Shown here: positions 45,701-54,135 of the stretch, one piece after another
How positions within the stretch are numbered: position 1 is the stretch's first letter
How the letters are laid out: each line of letters begins with the position of its first letter
From: RHLJ01 sp963974345
Lineage (GTDB): Bacteria; Bacteroidota; Rhodothermia; Balneolales; Balneolaceae
DNA: 64,000 bases
Direction: 5' to 3'
NCBI GenBank assembly: GCA_963974345.1
Contig: CAXBBW010000016.1
Coordinates: 42,013 to 106,012 of the forward strand
Position numbers and translations under genes: made by a program
Notes under the pieces: model-generated
What the model was told of the DNA's origin: nothing
Seen by the model: only the letters and a program-made list of their open reading frames with translations
Databases searched by the model: none

Positions 45701-47484
45701 TCGGATGCTGGTTCATTGAAATCTGCATAAAACTGATGACTTGGAAGAGTATCTCCATCTACTATAGAAAATGGTACATCTAAACTTACTTGACCATAAA
45801 CATTGTTTTTGTTACTTCCTTTTAAAAACAGCTCATACTCAACATCTAAAAAAGCTGAAGCTAATTTATCAATTTTTGAAAACCCCTTAATATCTAGGTT
45901 TGAACCTCTACCTGAAAATTCTACGGAAGGAATTGAGTCTGTAAGGTCTACAGTTCCCATACCTGATAGGAAAGCATCAGGAGCAACTAAACTGAATGAT
46001 GGGCTAAGAAAACCAGAATCCCAATTACCACTTATATATATTGAATCGAAAGGAACTTCATTAATAGTTCCTTTTAGAAAATTGATTTCCGCTTTTCCTA
46101 TTGAATTACTTAAGTTTTTTAGGCTTGATGATTGAATGCTCATTGTGCCTGACAAATCTGAATACTGAAGTCGATCAGCTATTATTCCCCCTAAATTTAA
46201 TGAATCAATAATAGCATTAACTGTTACTGGAAATAGCTCTGTAAAACCAAGATTCCCATTTAAAAAAATACTCCCTCTTTCGCCAAAAATACTTAGCTCA
46301 CCATTAATTGATCTTTTACTGCCCATCACTTCAGCTTTAAGTCTTGAAGTTGTAATTGCCTCTATTTGAGCTCGAGTAAAATCATAGTTAATTAATCCAA
46401 ACTCTGTGGAATCTATAAGTATATTTGAGAGTTCGGCACCATATTGTACTTTTTCGGAGATAAAAGGATTTGATAAGTAGCCAAAGCCATTTAAAGCGCT
46501 TTGCCCAAAAATCACTTCAAAATCATCGAACCAAAGAGAGTCAATATCACCTTCACCTTTCAGACTTAAGAAAATACTTTGATCCAAATCAGGATAATCT
46601 TTAAAAACCCTTTTTAATGTTGATGGTTCTGCAACTAATTCCTTAATTTCTATACTTAATTGAGAAGATTTTAACTGAGATAAGAAATCTTGTTTTAGTA
46701 AATCTACTCCATCAGCTTCTCCACTAAAATTGAGAATTGAATTTCCAAATTTCAAATTAAATGCATTGAATTCTAGAAATCTATTGTCGTTAAAAACTTG
46801 TCCAAATAAGCTTATTTTTTCGAGGTCTAATTCAGGTATTGTAACATCCAATCTATCAATGTCAATGAATCTTCCAGTAGCATTATAATCTAGAAACATA
46901 TCTAAATTTAAGTCTTCAAAAGTAAGCTTATCAAGTCCATCAGTTCGATTTGGAAATGGATCTTCAAGTATTATAAAACCATTTTTTATTACTACAGAAG
47001 GTGCTAATATCTCAACAAAAGTATCTGAAACAGACGTAGTATCTCTTTCGGATTGTAAAACCTCTTTCCTTTTTTGAATAGCTTTTAAAATTGAACCCGT
47101 TGAATCACTTGTAATTCTTAGCCTTGGTGAAGCAATTTCTAACCCATTTACTACAAAACGATTCCTAAAAAGAGCCCAAAAATCTAGTGTTGCTGAAACT
47201 GTATCTGAAGAAAAAACCGGATTAAAAGAACTCGAATCTGGATATAGGTTTATGGATTCGAATTGAAAACTGATTGGAAGAGTCCCGTTAAATTCTCCAA
47301 GCTTAAGTACTCCATTATGTTGGTTATTAAATCTATCTTCGATTTTACTTACAATATAATTTTTTGAGATTGGAAGTTGTAATAACCCAAAACTTAAAAT
47401 TCCAACAACCAATAGTACACCTATGGTCACACCTATAAAAGTCCAAAAAATAGACCACGTTTTATGTAACCAACGCAAAGCCAT
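42781..47484 (-). CDS. tamB: TamB-family envelope lipid-transport/assembly protein
   Basis: This 1567-residue protein has one N-terminal transmembrane helix (about residues 10-33) followed by an AsmA-like start and a very long periplasmic region of repeated short beta strands. The C-terminal DUF490 (TamB) domain holds MFGQFDITDGNYQFVSGDIFTRRFELERGG-type repeats, split here as GQFDITDGNYQF and FELERGGTITWDGSPTDARL. TamB-like proteins form a lipid-conducting groove spanning the periplasm; in proteobacteria TamB works with the Omp85 protein TamA. Here the nearest Omp85 protein is the fusion two genes downstream. It abuts aroB with no gap. Confidence 0.88.
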   Translation of the reverse strand: MALRWLHKTWSIFWTFIGVTIGVLLVVGILSFGLLQLPISKNYIVSKIEDRFNNQHNGVLKLGEFNGTLPISFQFESINLYPDSSSFNPVFSSDTVSATLDFWALFRNRFVVNGLEIASPRLRITSDSTGSILKAIQKRKEVLQSERDTTSVSDTFVEILAPSVVIKNGFIILEDPFPNRTDGLDKLTFEDLNLDMFLDYNATGRFIDIDRLDVTIPELDLEKISLFGQVFNDNRFLEFNAFNLKFGNSILNFSGEADGVDLLKQDFLSQLKSSQLSIEIKELVAEPSTLKRVFKDYPDLDQSIFLSLKGEGDIDSLWFDDFEVIFGQSALNGFGYLSNPFISEKVQYGAELSNILIDSTEFGLINYDFTRAQIEAITTSRLKAEVMGSKRSINGELSIFGERGSIFLNGNLGFTELFPVTVNAIIDSLNLGGIIADRLQYSDLSGTMSIQSSSLKNLSNSIGKAEINFLKGTINEVPFDSIYISGNWDSGFLSPSFSLVAPDAFLSGMGTVDLTDSIPSVEFSGRGSNLDIKGFSKIDKLASAFLDVEYELFLKGSNKNNVYGQVSLDVPFSIVDGDTLPSHQFYADFNEPASDNRSLRITSTAFDLSMNGVFEPNDVMRLTPYWSKYFKNRVDEEFLLKENVQIENVSPVVQDQNFQLDFSIKNLALLKQYFPEAPNLITSANVSSNINMNADRLLFNSTINDSKFLFNESESDSVALQVTGSFRHNEKIKSFGSLKVEAQIGEISSDLVFAKGITVSFELDEDSIQISQTINKIGNDTKLDFKGNASLGDSSLSMTINSFELGSDIYKWQNNRTPTLNFLPKNKLEFKDFTFSNFDEFISIEGMLSNVEDDSVKYVIRSVDLGRISELVNGRIDFSGDLDGIFTTRSLTRTPTIQGELNIFELGLDNNTVGDIRINSTFNQLLNRFDTQISILTDSTKYPNYYIRNDRDGQDIKLNGYVLAPVNGEFPEADSLFSFDLDFENIDLWIIPFIAPKVFTEMSGKATGHGYIWGNLDTYDYNVDYEIGMDDAIYLKPRFLDTYYYGQGLVSFSRSNGLVFKDVFVIDPSGGSAVVSGTYNLNDFQQIHTIDLRIQMDEFQFLNSSFGPDVPFFGKAYGSSTIRMTGTNLNPVLSTNTPIYISDFSNIGIPLLEETEFDEDNKFIRFVDDFNLKNNNSNTVGNGSSIFIPEVDENPFDRTFVERFTLDLQFIATQPMTVQLIFDPVTGDIITANGTGRLQIRLQDEDLSMFGQFDITDGNYQFVSGDIFTRRFELERGGTITWDGSPTDARLNLEAVYQARPDINTLTRARSEIDQESSQRVPVQLVLSIGGSLTSIENNFFFRLPNTFETRQNTTLSAQINTLNRNEDEKLIQATSFLLMGDFIPSTTASTEGTNSLTNNFSGSGAVLNPLLSSQVINPLLSNQINSLLRSDIGSLDIDFNLNTYNNVDLAVALRLYNDRIILSREGQITGAQSNIGDLGATYRINQTLSVTAFHRQDPTFSSFGGVEESQQAQDINGVGLEAEVSFNSWNEFFRKIGTPFRRLFGIKDKKEEPEQEELTENQNPPS

Positions 47485-48579
47485 TTAGCTAAACTCAGAA
47501 ATCAAATATTCCCAACTTTCTTCTACTACCTTAGTTTCTTCGAACGATTTTACAATTGGTTTACCCATTTCTTCGAGTAGTACTAAACGAATAGTTTTAC
47601 CTTTCACTTTTTTATCTCTTAACATTAATTCCGTTAGCTCTTTAAGGTTGTTACCGATTTGATTTATATCCAAATCATATAACGATTTAAAAGGCATTAA
47701 ATTTGATGTATTTATAGAGGCTCCAATTTTATTTGATGCAGCTAAAGCCCCAAACATTCCCGCGAATACTGCTTCCCCATGTGAAAAATTTGAGAATCCT
47801 CCTTTCTTTTCAATTACATGAGCAAAAGTGTGACCAAAATTCAAAAACTCTCTAACACCAGATTCTTTAACGTCTCGAGAAACTATACCTACTTTAATTT
47901 TAGCACTCTTTTCAATAACAGAAATCCATTTTACTGGATCTGAAAATTCATTATTATTCGTGAGTTTTTTTAACTCTTCAAGAATGTTAGGAGTTTCAAT
48001 CATGCCATATTTAATAATTTCACTTAATCCATTTACCCATTCTTTCTTAGGAAGTGTTTTCAGAAAATTGACATCAGCAAAAACTGCTTTAGGTTGATAA
48101 AATGCTCCAATTAAATTCTTCCCAGAAGAATGATTGATTCCTGTCTTACCACCTATGGAGCTGTCTACCATTGCTAATAATGTAGTTGGAATATGAATTA
48201 AAGGAATTCCTCTTAATACAGAAGCAGCTACAAACCCAGATAAGTCGCCTACTACTCCGCCTCCTATTGCAAGTAGTGGAGTTCTTCTTTCTAACCCATT
48301 TTGAAGAATAAAATCAACGATACTGGAAAACTGCTCCATACTTTTATGATTTTCACCACTTGGAACTATGTACTTCGTTATTTTCTCAAAGCCCTCTCCA
48401 AAACTATTCTCTATTATCGAACTATGTTTTTTATATACCTGTTCATCAACAACCATGAACAACTTTTCTGAACTATAGTAGGTAGATAAAAATTCCGATA
48501 CCTCTTGCATTAGGTTTTCACCAATGGTGATCGAGTATCTGTCTGTAGATGAAGTTTTAACTGGTATTGTACTATACAT
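47485..48579 (-). CDS. aroB: 3-Dehydroquinate synthase
   Basis: This 364-residue enzyme makes dehydroquinate in the second step of the shikimate pathway. It shows the NAD-binding GGGVVGDLSGFVAAS segment, PTTLLAMVDSSIGGKTGINHSSGKNLIGAFYQP and the metal-binding regions ending FGHTFAHVIE and HGEAVFAG. All family motifs appear intact. Its start overlaps the end of aroK by 8 bases, so both shikimate enzymes are coupled, and it touches tamB directly. Confidence 0.97.
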   Translation of the reverse strand: MYSTIPVKTSSTDRYSITIGENLMQEVSEFLSTYYSSEKLFMVVDEQVYKKHSSIIENSFGEGFEKITKYIVPSGENHKSMEQFSSIVDFILQNGLERRTPLLAIGGGVVGDLSGFVAASVLRGIPLIHIPTTLLAMVDSSIGGKTGINHSSGKNLIGAFYQPKAVFADVNFLKTLPKKEWVNGLSEIIKYGMIETPNILEELKKLTNNNEFSDPVKWISVIEKSAKIKVGIVSRDVKESGVREFLNFGHTFAHVIEKKGGFSNFSHGEAVFAGMFGALAASNKIGASINTSNLMPFKSLYDLDINQIGNNLKELTELMLRDKKVKGKTIRLVLLEEMGKPIVKSFEETKVVEESWEYLISEFS

Positions 48580-49135
48580 ACCTTTTCAATTTTTCGATAA
48601 GTAGTTGAGCTTGTCTTTCTTTAGATTCATATCCACTACTTTCAAGATTAATCTGAGCTTGTTCATAAAGCTCTTCGCGTGATAAATATAAGGTTTTAAG
48701 GTCTCTAAACAGAGTTTCCTTTGATTTTATTTTTCCTGCTTCATTTAACACAATTGGTCTTTTAGTGTTCCTTAAAACTCGCTCAACAATTACTTCTAGT
48801 GGAGTTTTTATATAGACCAATAATCCATGTACTTTAAGGTGATCTACTACTCTTTGATTATGAAGTGCACCACCACCAAGGGCTACTACTCCTTTGAAAG
48901 TTCTTGTGATTTCCAGTAAATATTCCCACTCTTTCTCTCTAAAGTAAGGTTCCCCAAAACGTGCAAATATTTTCTTAATTGACCGATTTTCCTTAGTTGT
49001 AATAACATGATCTAAATCCAGAAATGGCCTTTCTAACTTATCAGCGACTATTTTACCAATTGTACTCTTTCCTGTAGCCATAAAACCACATACAAAAATA
49101 CTTCCATCAAACTTCTTTAGCCTGTAATCATTCAT
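48572..49135 (-). CDS. aroK: Shikimate kinase
   Basis: This 187-residue kinase phosphorylates shikimate. Walker A is GFMATGKST (residues 17-25). LDLDHVI and the FARFGEPYFREKEWEYL segment hold the shikimate-binding residues, ALGGGAL (about 91-97) follows, and VERVLRNTKRPIV includes the lid arginine. It overlaps rqcH by 4 bases and aroB by 8 bases. Confidence 0.95.
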   Translation of the reverse strand: MNDYRLKKFDGSIFVCGFMATGKSTIGKIVADKLERPFLDLDHVITTKENRSIKKIFARFGEPYFREKEWEYLLEITRTFKGVVALGGGALHNQRVVDHLKVHGLLVYIKTPLEVIVERVLRNTKRPIVLNEAGKIKSKETLFRDLKTLYLSREELYEQAQINLESSGYESKERQAQLLIEKLKRYV

Positions 49136-50709
49136 ATTTTAGGACTTTCAGGTTTTACTAATTCAACTTCTTCTCTTTGAACTAATACAGCTCCTGGTGA
49201 GGCTCCTTTAGGTTTTCGAACATACTTTCTTTTTGTGACAATTACAGGTACCAGATTAGCACCTTTTGCCTTAGAATTATAGGCAGCAAACGCAGCTGCT
49301 TTTTCAATAATTTCTTTTGGGGGCATACCTTTATTATTCGCCATTCTAATAATTAAGTGAGAACCTGGTACTCCTCGAGCATGCATCCAAATATCTTCTT
49401 TATGAGAAAATTGAACCAATTTATCGTTGCTCTTTGCATTCTTGCCAATCCAAACCTGATACCCGTTTATCTCTAAACTATGAAATGGAAGATTACTTTC
49501 TTCTTTTTTAGATTTTCCAATCCCAATATTTTCAATCTCTTTTCGATACTTTTTCTCCCAATCACCTAAATTTCTTAGTTCACCAATGTGCTGCAATTCA
49601 TCGTTCATTTTTTCTAATCGAAGTTTTCTTTCTTTGATTTTAGGAATTTGAGTTGAAGCTTTTTCATATGATTTCAGTGAACTAGAAGCCCGGTCGTAAT
49701 AATATTCTGCATTTTCAGCTAACGTTAGCTCTACATCAATCTTGATTTCTATTTCCTTTCCTTCATTGTATAAATCTTCAATCAGAATTGATTTCGACTT
49801 TTCTGGTTTAATGTGAGCATTTGCCATTAATAAATGTCCATATTTTTCATAAACCTCCGCTTTCTCAATTCCTTTATCAGCTTTTGAGAGATTTTTTAAC
49901 ACAGAATCTAATCGCTTCAACTGTCTCGAAATGGTTTTCCTATATTTCCCCTTTTGTTGACTTAATCGTTGTACATGAGAGTAATTTTTAAACCTGTAAG
50001 AAATCAATTCGTTTACAGTATCAAATTTTTCAATGGTTGGGAGTGGAAAAAATGTTTCCCCAATTGATGAAACTAAACCATCTGGTAATTTTCGAAATTC
50101 AGGTGCACTTTCAAGTTGTTCGGTAATTGTTTTTACAAACTGAAAAATTTCTTCTGGTGTTTTGTTCTCTAGATTATTAGTACGAATTAACTCATCTAAT
50201 TCACTTCTTGGTAGAATTGGATTAGACTTTAAGAGCATTTTTTTAGCAGTACTTTTGGAGGGGATTTCACTAAGTATGTTTTGCTCTTTTGGAATGGGTT
50301 CTTCTTCCCCAACCTCAGCATGGTCTTTAAATGCATCAACTACTTTCCCATTAGATATCCTAAGGGCATTTGCTTTATTGCTGAACAATTTAAAAAGAAT
50401 TTTTTGCCCTCCTTCAAAATCTAAGCTAAGTAACCGATCTTGATGAACTAGCGAAATATCTACAATTGGAACCCCATAAAGTTCTTGAAAAAACAAGAGC
50501 TTGTTTGATTTTTTTCCAGGTCGGTAAGAATCTAAAAATAACGCAGTATTACCTGGTGAACAGCTAAAAATAAGTCTGAAACTTTCGCGTTCATTACTCA
50601 TAAAAAGTTCTAACAAATTCTTAAAAGGTGTAATAGCTTGATCTAGGACACAATTCGATAATTTGGTTTTGAACTCGTTCTTTAAATATATTAACTCGTA
50701 ATAATTCAT
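49132..50709 (-). CDS. rqcH: NFACT/RqcH-family ribosome quality control protein
   Basis: This 525-residue protein matches the Rqc2/NFACT family. The NFACT-N domain contains the D91-R92 pair (VHQDRLLSLDF), which in Bacillus RqcH is needed for adding alanine tails to stalled chains. A helical/coiled-coil middle follows, and the C-terminal NFACT-R domain (about 405-500) contains YQVWIGKNAKSNDKL and WMHARGVPGSHLIIR. The likely role is rescue of stalled 50S subunits. It heads the leftward unit with aroK, aroB, tamB, rnr and the Omp85 fusion. Older annotations call such proteins fibronectin-binding. Confidence 0.9.
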   Translation of the reverse strand: MNYYELIYLKNEFKTKLSNCVLDQAITPFKNLLELFMSNERESFRLIFSCSPGNTALFLDSYRPGKKSNKLLFFQELYGVPIVDISLVHQDRLLSLDFEGGQKILFKLFSNKANALRISNGKVVDAFKDHAEVGEEEPIPKEQNILSEIPSKSTAKKMLLKSNPILPRSELDELIRTNNLENKTPEEIFQFVKTITEQLESAPEFRKLPDGLVSSIGETFFPLPTIEKFDTVNELISYRFKNYSHVQRLSQQKGKYRKTISRQLKRLDSVLKNLSKADKGIEKAEVYEKYGHLLMANAHIKPEKSKSILIEDLYNEGKEIEIKIDVELTLAENAEYYYDRASSSLKSYEKASTQIPKIKERKLRLEKMNDELQHIGELRNLGDWEKKYRKEIENIGIGKSKKEESNLPFHSLEINGYQVWIGKNAKSNDKLVQFSHKEDIWMHARGVPGSHLIIRMANNKGMPPKEIIEKAAAFAAYNSKAKGANLVPVIVTKRKYVRKPKGASPGAVLVQREEVELVKPESPKI

Positions 50710-50745
50710 TTCTTTAGTTAGACAATGAAATTTTAAATACTAACT

Positions 50746-51399
50746 ATGCATTATCCAATTTTTAATTCTATTGTGAATACCGTCGAGACTCAACTTGATA
50801 AAAGAGGTATTCAAACTAGAAAATTTAGGACTTGGGAAGATAATAAGATTAATGCCATTGGCTTAGAACTTATTATCGATTTAGAAAAAACTTCCACTTT
50901 CATTGATTCTCTATCGATAAACTTTGATTGGGACAGTTTTCGCGAAGCATCAGTAGCTCGAGTCCTATCAGGAATGGAAAATCATCCTTTTCTAAAAATT
51001 GATAATTTAAAAAAAACGAAGGTGTTACCCACTATTGATATTGAATTAACGTGGTTTTTTGATGTTAATATTTGTCAACCTGAAATAGCTGATAAAAAAG
51101 GAAATTATAGAATCGAAGAAGCAAGCCGTTGGATGGAATCTATCAGTAAAGAAATTAACCTTCTTTTAAAAAATGAAAATATAATTACTCGATGGCATGT
51201 TGAAATTGAAGGAGACGAAAACGGTAAATACCTATCTGCCATAAATCTAATCTCTTATTTTCAATACGAATTTCACTCTCCTAAAACAGTTAATGAAGTA
51301 AATACTTTTGTAGAACGTCGCCTGCATAACCTCCTACTGAAAGCTTCGAAAGTAATCTCCAACTGTGAAGAGGTTCTTAAGAAAACCATAGCTGCTTGA
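50746..51399 (+). CDS. Hypothetical protein, coupled to DUF2007 gene
   Basis: I do not recognise this 217-residue soluble protein. It is mixed alpha/beta. The N-terminal half alternates strands and helices (GLELIIDLEKTSTFIDSLSINFDWDSF), with WFFDVNICQPEIADKKGNYRIEEASRWMESI in the middle, split here only to describe it. The C-terminus is helical with ERRLHNLLLKASKVI. Its stop overlaps the DUF2007 start (TGATG), so the products are made together. The gene is divergent from rqcH, only 36 bases apart. Confidence 0.65.
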   Translation: MHYPIFNSIVNTVETQLDKRGIQTRKFRTWEDNKINAIGLELIIDLEKTSTFIDSLSINFDWDSFREASVARVLSGMENHPFLKIDNLKKTKVLPTIDIELTWFFDVNICQPEIADKKGNYRIEEASRWMESISKEINLLLKNENIITRWHVEIEGDENGKYLSAINLISYFQYEFHSPKTVNEVNTFVERRLHNLLLKASKVISNCEEVLKKTIAA

Positions 51400-51815
51400 T
51401 GGCTAAACCAATTGTTCTCAGGTCTTTTTTAAATCCTAATGATGCACAATTTGCCAAACTTATTCTAGAAGATGCTGGAATTCCAGTTTATTTATATGAT
51501 GAACAAACTTCAGGTTCAACGGTGTCTTATTCGTATGCGCTCGGAGGAATTAAAATAGTTGTCCCAGATCACTTTGCTGAATCAGCGCTTGAAATACTAA
51601 ACACAGATTTTGAAGAATCTACTAAACAACGCGCCGAAGAAGAGAGTATTGAATGTCCAAAATGCAACTCAACACAAGTTTATAAAAAATCGGGCTACAC
51701 TTCATTTATAGAACTAATACTATTCTTTTTTTCTGGAATCTTTTTTATGTATAAGAAACAGACAAAATATAAGTGTCGAACCTGTAAGTATATTTGGCAA
51801 GGTTACGGAAAATAA
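51399..51815 (+). CDS. DUF2007 protein with C-terminal zinc ribbon
   Basis: This 138-residue protein starts with a DUF2007 domain (VLRSFLNPNDAQFAKLILEDAGIPVYLYDE, a small signal-transducer-like fold; residues 6-70). A C-terminal zinc ribbon has C86xxC89 and C126xxC129. Between the cysteine pairs is a short hydrophobic stretch (103-118) that may be a membrane segment. The frame can open at TTG 51396; ATG 51399 overlaps the upstream stop and is preferred. Function is unknown. Confidence 0.72.
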   Translation: MAKPIVLRSFLNPNDAQFAKLILEDAGIPVYLYDEQTSGSTVSYSYALGGIKIVVPDHFAESALEILNTDFEESTKQRAEEESIECPKCNSTQVYKKSGYTSFIELILFFFSGIFFMYKKQTKYKCRTCKYIWQGYGK

Positions 51816-51819
51816 AAAA

Positions 51820-51840
51820 GGCCCCGAAACTCGGAGCCTG
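51820..51840 (-). terminator. Rho-independent terminator after the small basic protein gene
   Basis: On the minus strand AGGCTCCGA-gtt-TCGGGGCCT forms a 9-bp stem (one G-T pair) and is followed by TTTTTATTT. It begins 4 bases after the stop codon of the small gene at 51845 and so ends its transcript. Confidence 0.85.
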
Positions 51841-51844
51841 AAAA

Positions 51845-51937
51845 TTACTTTTTCTTCTTATGCCTGTTTTTTCTCAGGCGCTTTTTACGCTTATGCTTTG
51901 CAATTTTTGCGCGCTTTCTTTTTTTACCACTTGGCAT
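51845..51937 (-). CDS. AURKAIP1/COX24-type 30-residue basic ribosome-associated protein
   Basis: A 30-codon frame beginning MPSGKKRKRAKIAKHKRKKR encodes a peptide with 19 lysines/arginines and two histidines. It matches the short AURKAIP1/COX24-domain proteins seen in Bacteroidota, related to mitochondrial mS38 and bacterial bS22-type proteins. A role as a tiny ribosomal protein of the small subunit is the likely function. The start is ATG 51937 and the stop TAA at 51845. A strong terminator begins 4 bases later. The gene lies between the HU gene and the DUF2007 gene. Confidence 0.88.
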   Translation of the reverse strand: MPSGKKRKRAKIAKHKRKKRLRKNRHKKKK

Positions 51938-52017
51938 AAATAATCACCTAGGATATATTTTATATTGTTTTTGTTCGAACAGCTCTAAAAATAAGAACTT
52001 TTTGATGGTTTTCTAAA

Positions 52018-52311
52018 TCAAATTTTCACCTTCATCGCTTTATTTACAGATTCCTTAAAATCTTTCGATACTTTTAAGATTGGAGCGTATTGTTCTGGGA
52101 CAATTACTTCAACATTAGTTTTAGGGTTTCGAGCTACACGTTGTGCTCTTTTTACTACTTTAAAACTACCAAAACCTCTAAGTTCTATGGTTTCGCCCCT
52201 TTTCAAGGAATCAATAACAGTTTCCATGAAGCCATTTACAACAGCCTCAGTTTCTACTTTTGTCAATCCTACTGATGATGATATTACATCTACTATATCT
52301 GCTTTAGTCAT
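52018..52311 (-). CDS. HU/IHF-family DNA-binding protein
   Basis: This 97-residue nucleoid protein begins MTKADIVDVISSSVGLTKVE. The hallmark GFGSFKVVKRAQRVARNPKTNVEVIVPE has the DNA-intercalating arm proline in RNPKT. HU proteins bend and compact DNA as dimers. It lies upstream of the small basic protein gene on the same strand, 80 bases apart. No clear promoter box is recognised, although TAGTTTTTGG about 60 bases upstream is near the -7 consensus. Confidence 0.93.
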   Translation of the reverse strand: MTKADIVDVISSSVGLTKVETEAVVNGFMETVIDSLKRGETIELRGFGSFKVVKRAQRVARNPKTNVEVIVPEQYAPILKVSKDFKESVNKAMKVKI

Positions 52312-52493
52312 ATTAATATGTATTTAATAGCTCCAATTATTCTATCTGTTTCATCCAACACATTCCAAAAACTAAATCGTTCATTTTTAAATCTACTGGT
52401 ATAATTCGAATAAAATAGAATCACTTCATATTATTTCCGAAATGTTTTTTACTTTGCGACCGTAATTTTTTTAATCATATAAATAATTAGTGC

Positions 52494-54134
52494 ATGGAAA
52501 CGTTTGAACAAATTGTTGGTACCCTTAATGAATTAGTTTGGAGTACTCCAACTTTTTTCCCTTTCATGGTAGCCGTGTTATTGAGTTTTGGGATTTTTAT
52601 TACTCTTAAACTTGGCTTTGTTCAAGTACGTCGTTTTAAACACGGTATTTTATCTGTAATGGGCAAGTTTGATCATCCTGATGCCGTGGGTGACGTAAAT
52701 CATTTTCAAGCGCTAACTACTGCATTATCTGCTACTGTTGGTATAGGAAACATTGCAGGTGTAGCAATTGCAATACATTATGGTGGACCAGGAGCACTCT
52801 TTTGGATGTGGGTTACTGCATTTTTGGGTATGGCTGTAAAATATACTGAGTGTACACTTGCTGTAAAATATCGTGTCCAAAATGCTGATGGCTCTGTTTC
52901 AGGTGGTCCAATGTATTATATAGAAAAAGGACTTGGTGAAAATTGGAAATGGTTAGCAGTATTTTTTGCTGCAATGGCTGTAATCTGTTCTTTTTTAACG
53001 GGTAATGCTGTTCAGGCAAATACTGTTGCTGATACACTTAAAAGTACATTCTTAATTCCTGGTTGGATTACGGGTTTAGTAACCGCTTCTCTTGTAGGAT
53101 TTGTAATTATAGGTGGTATCAAGCGAATTGGTAAAGTTACAGCAAGCCTTATGCCATTAATGGCCATCATTTATGTACTCTCCGCTCTTGTCATTTTATT
53201 AATTAACTACACTGAAGTTATTCCTGCTTTCGGAACCATTATAAGTTACGCATTTACACCAAAGGCAGGTGCATTTGGCGTCGGTTCAGGATTGTTCTTA
53301 ACCACCTTAGTTTGGGGTATTAAACGTGGACTTTTCTCTAATGAAGCAGGTCAGGGTTCTGCCCCTATTGCTCATGGCGCTGCAAGAACTAAAGAACCTG
53401 TTCGTGAAGGTGTTGTAGCACTTTTAGAACCATTTATTGACACATTGGTTGTATGTACAATGACTGGTCTTGTAATCATTAGTACCGGTGTTTGGGATCA
53501 AAAACATGACATCCCATTTACGTCTAGTGCCCTTGAAACTTCATTTACCATAAATGATACTGGTTCAATTCTTACCTTAGAATCAGGTGAAGCAACAAAT
53601 GGCACAATCGTAAGAAATGATCACTCAATGGGTATTTTCTTTGTTGATGAATCTAGAACAGAAACATTTGAAGGAACTATTGAAGTTCTTGACGAAGGTG
53701 GCGTTAGAATAACCCACATAAATGGAAACGAAGTTGAGATGTTATACTCTAGTATCATCGAAAATGGTGCACCATTGACAGCAATGGCTTTCGAAAAAGG
53801 GCTTGCTCCAATCTTTGGTGGCGGTAAATACATCGTAACCATTTGTGTAATTTTATTTGGTGTTTCTACGGCTATTAGCTGGAGTTATTATGGAGACCGT
53901 TCTATTCAATATTTAGCTGGTGATAAATCCATTATTTATTATAAAGTGGTTTACTTAATAATGCATTTTATTGGTGCAGTGATTGCATTGGAAACCGTTT
54001 GGGCTATTGGAGATATTGCTTTGGGCTTGATGACATTCCCTAATCTAATTGCATTATTCGCACTTTCAGGAGTGGTGGCTACTGCTAGTAAAACATACTT
54101 TGCTAAAATGAAAGAACTCGAAACGAAGAAATAG
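52494..54134 (+). CDS. AGCS-family alanine/glycine:cation symporter with inserted domain
   Basis: This 546-residue transporter has the helices and signature motifs of the AGCS family: GNIAGVAIAIHYGGPGALFWMW near residue 84, SGGPMYYIEKGLG, GNAVQANTVAD and WGIKRGLFSNEAGQGSAPIAH. It should import alanine or glycine with sodium. Between about residues 335 and 422 it carries an extra, beta-rich, acidic segment (IPFTSSALETSFTINDTGS onwards) not found in standard members of 440-480 residues. TTACTTTG, one mismatch from the -7 consensus, is 38 bases upstream. The gene leads a tight rightward unit: upp starts 1 base after its stop. Confidence 0.92.
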   Translation: METFEQIVGTLNELVWSTPTFFPFMVAVLLSFGIFITLKLGFVQVRRFKHGILSVMGKFDHPDAVGDVNHFQALTTALSATVGIGNIAGVAIAIHYGGPGALFWMWVTAFLGMAVKYTECTLAVKYRVQNADGSVSGGPMYYIEKGLGENWKWLAVFFAAMAVICSFLTGNAVQANTVADTLKSTFLIPGWITGLVTASLVGFVIIGGIKRIGKVTASLMPLMAIIYVLSALVILLINYTEVIPAFGTIISYAFTPKAGAFGVGSGLFLTTLVWGIKRGLFSNEAGQGSAPIAHGAARTKEPVREGVVALLEPFIDTLVVCTMTGLVIISTGVWDQKHDIPFTSSALETSFTINDTGSILTLESGEATNGTIVRNDHSMGIFFVDESRTETFEGTIEVLDEGGVRITHINGNEVEMLYSSIIENGAPLTAMAFEKGLAPIFGGGKYIVTICVILFGVSTAISWSYYGDRSIQYLAGDKSIIYYKVVYLIMHFIGAVIALETVWAIGDIALGLMTFPNLIALFALSGVVATASKTYFAKMKELETKK

Positions 54135-54135
54135 C

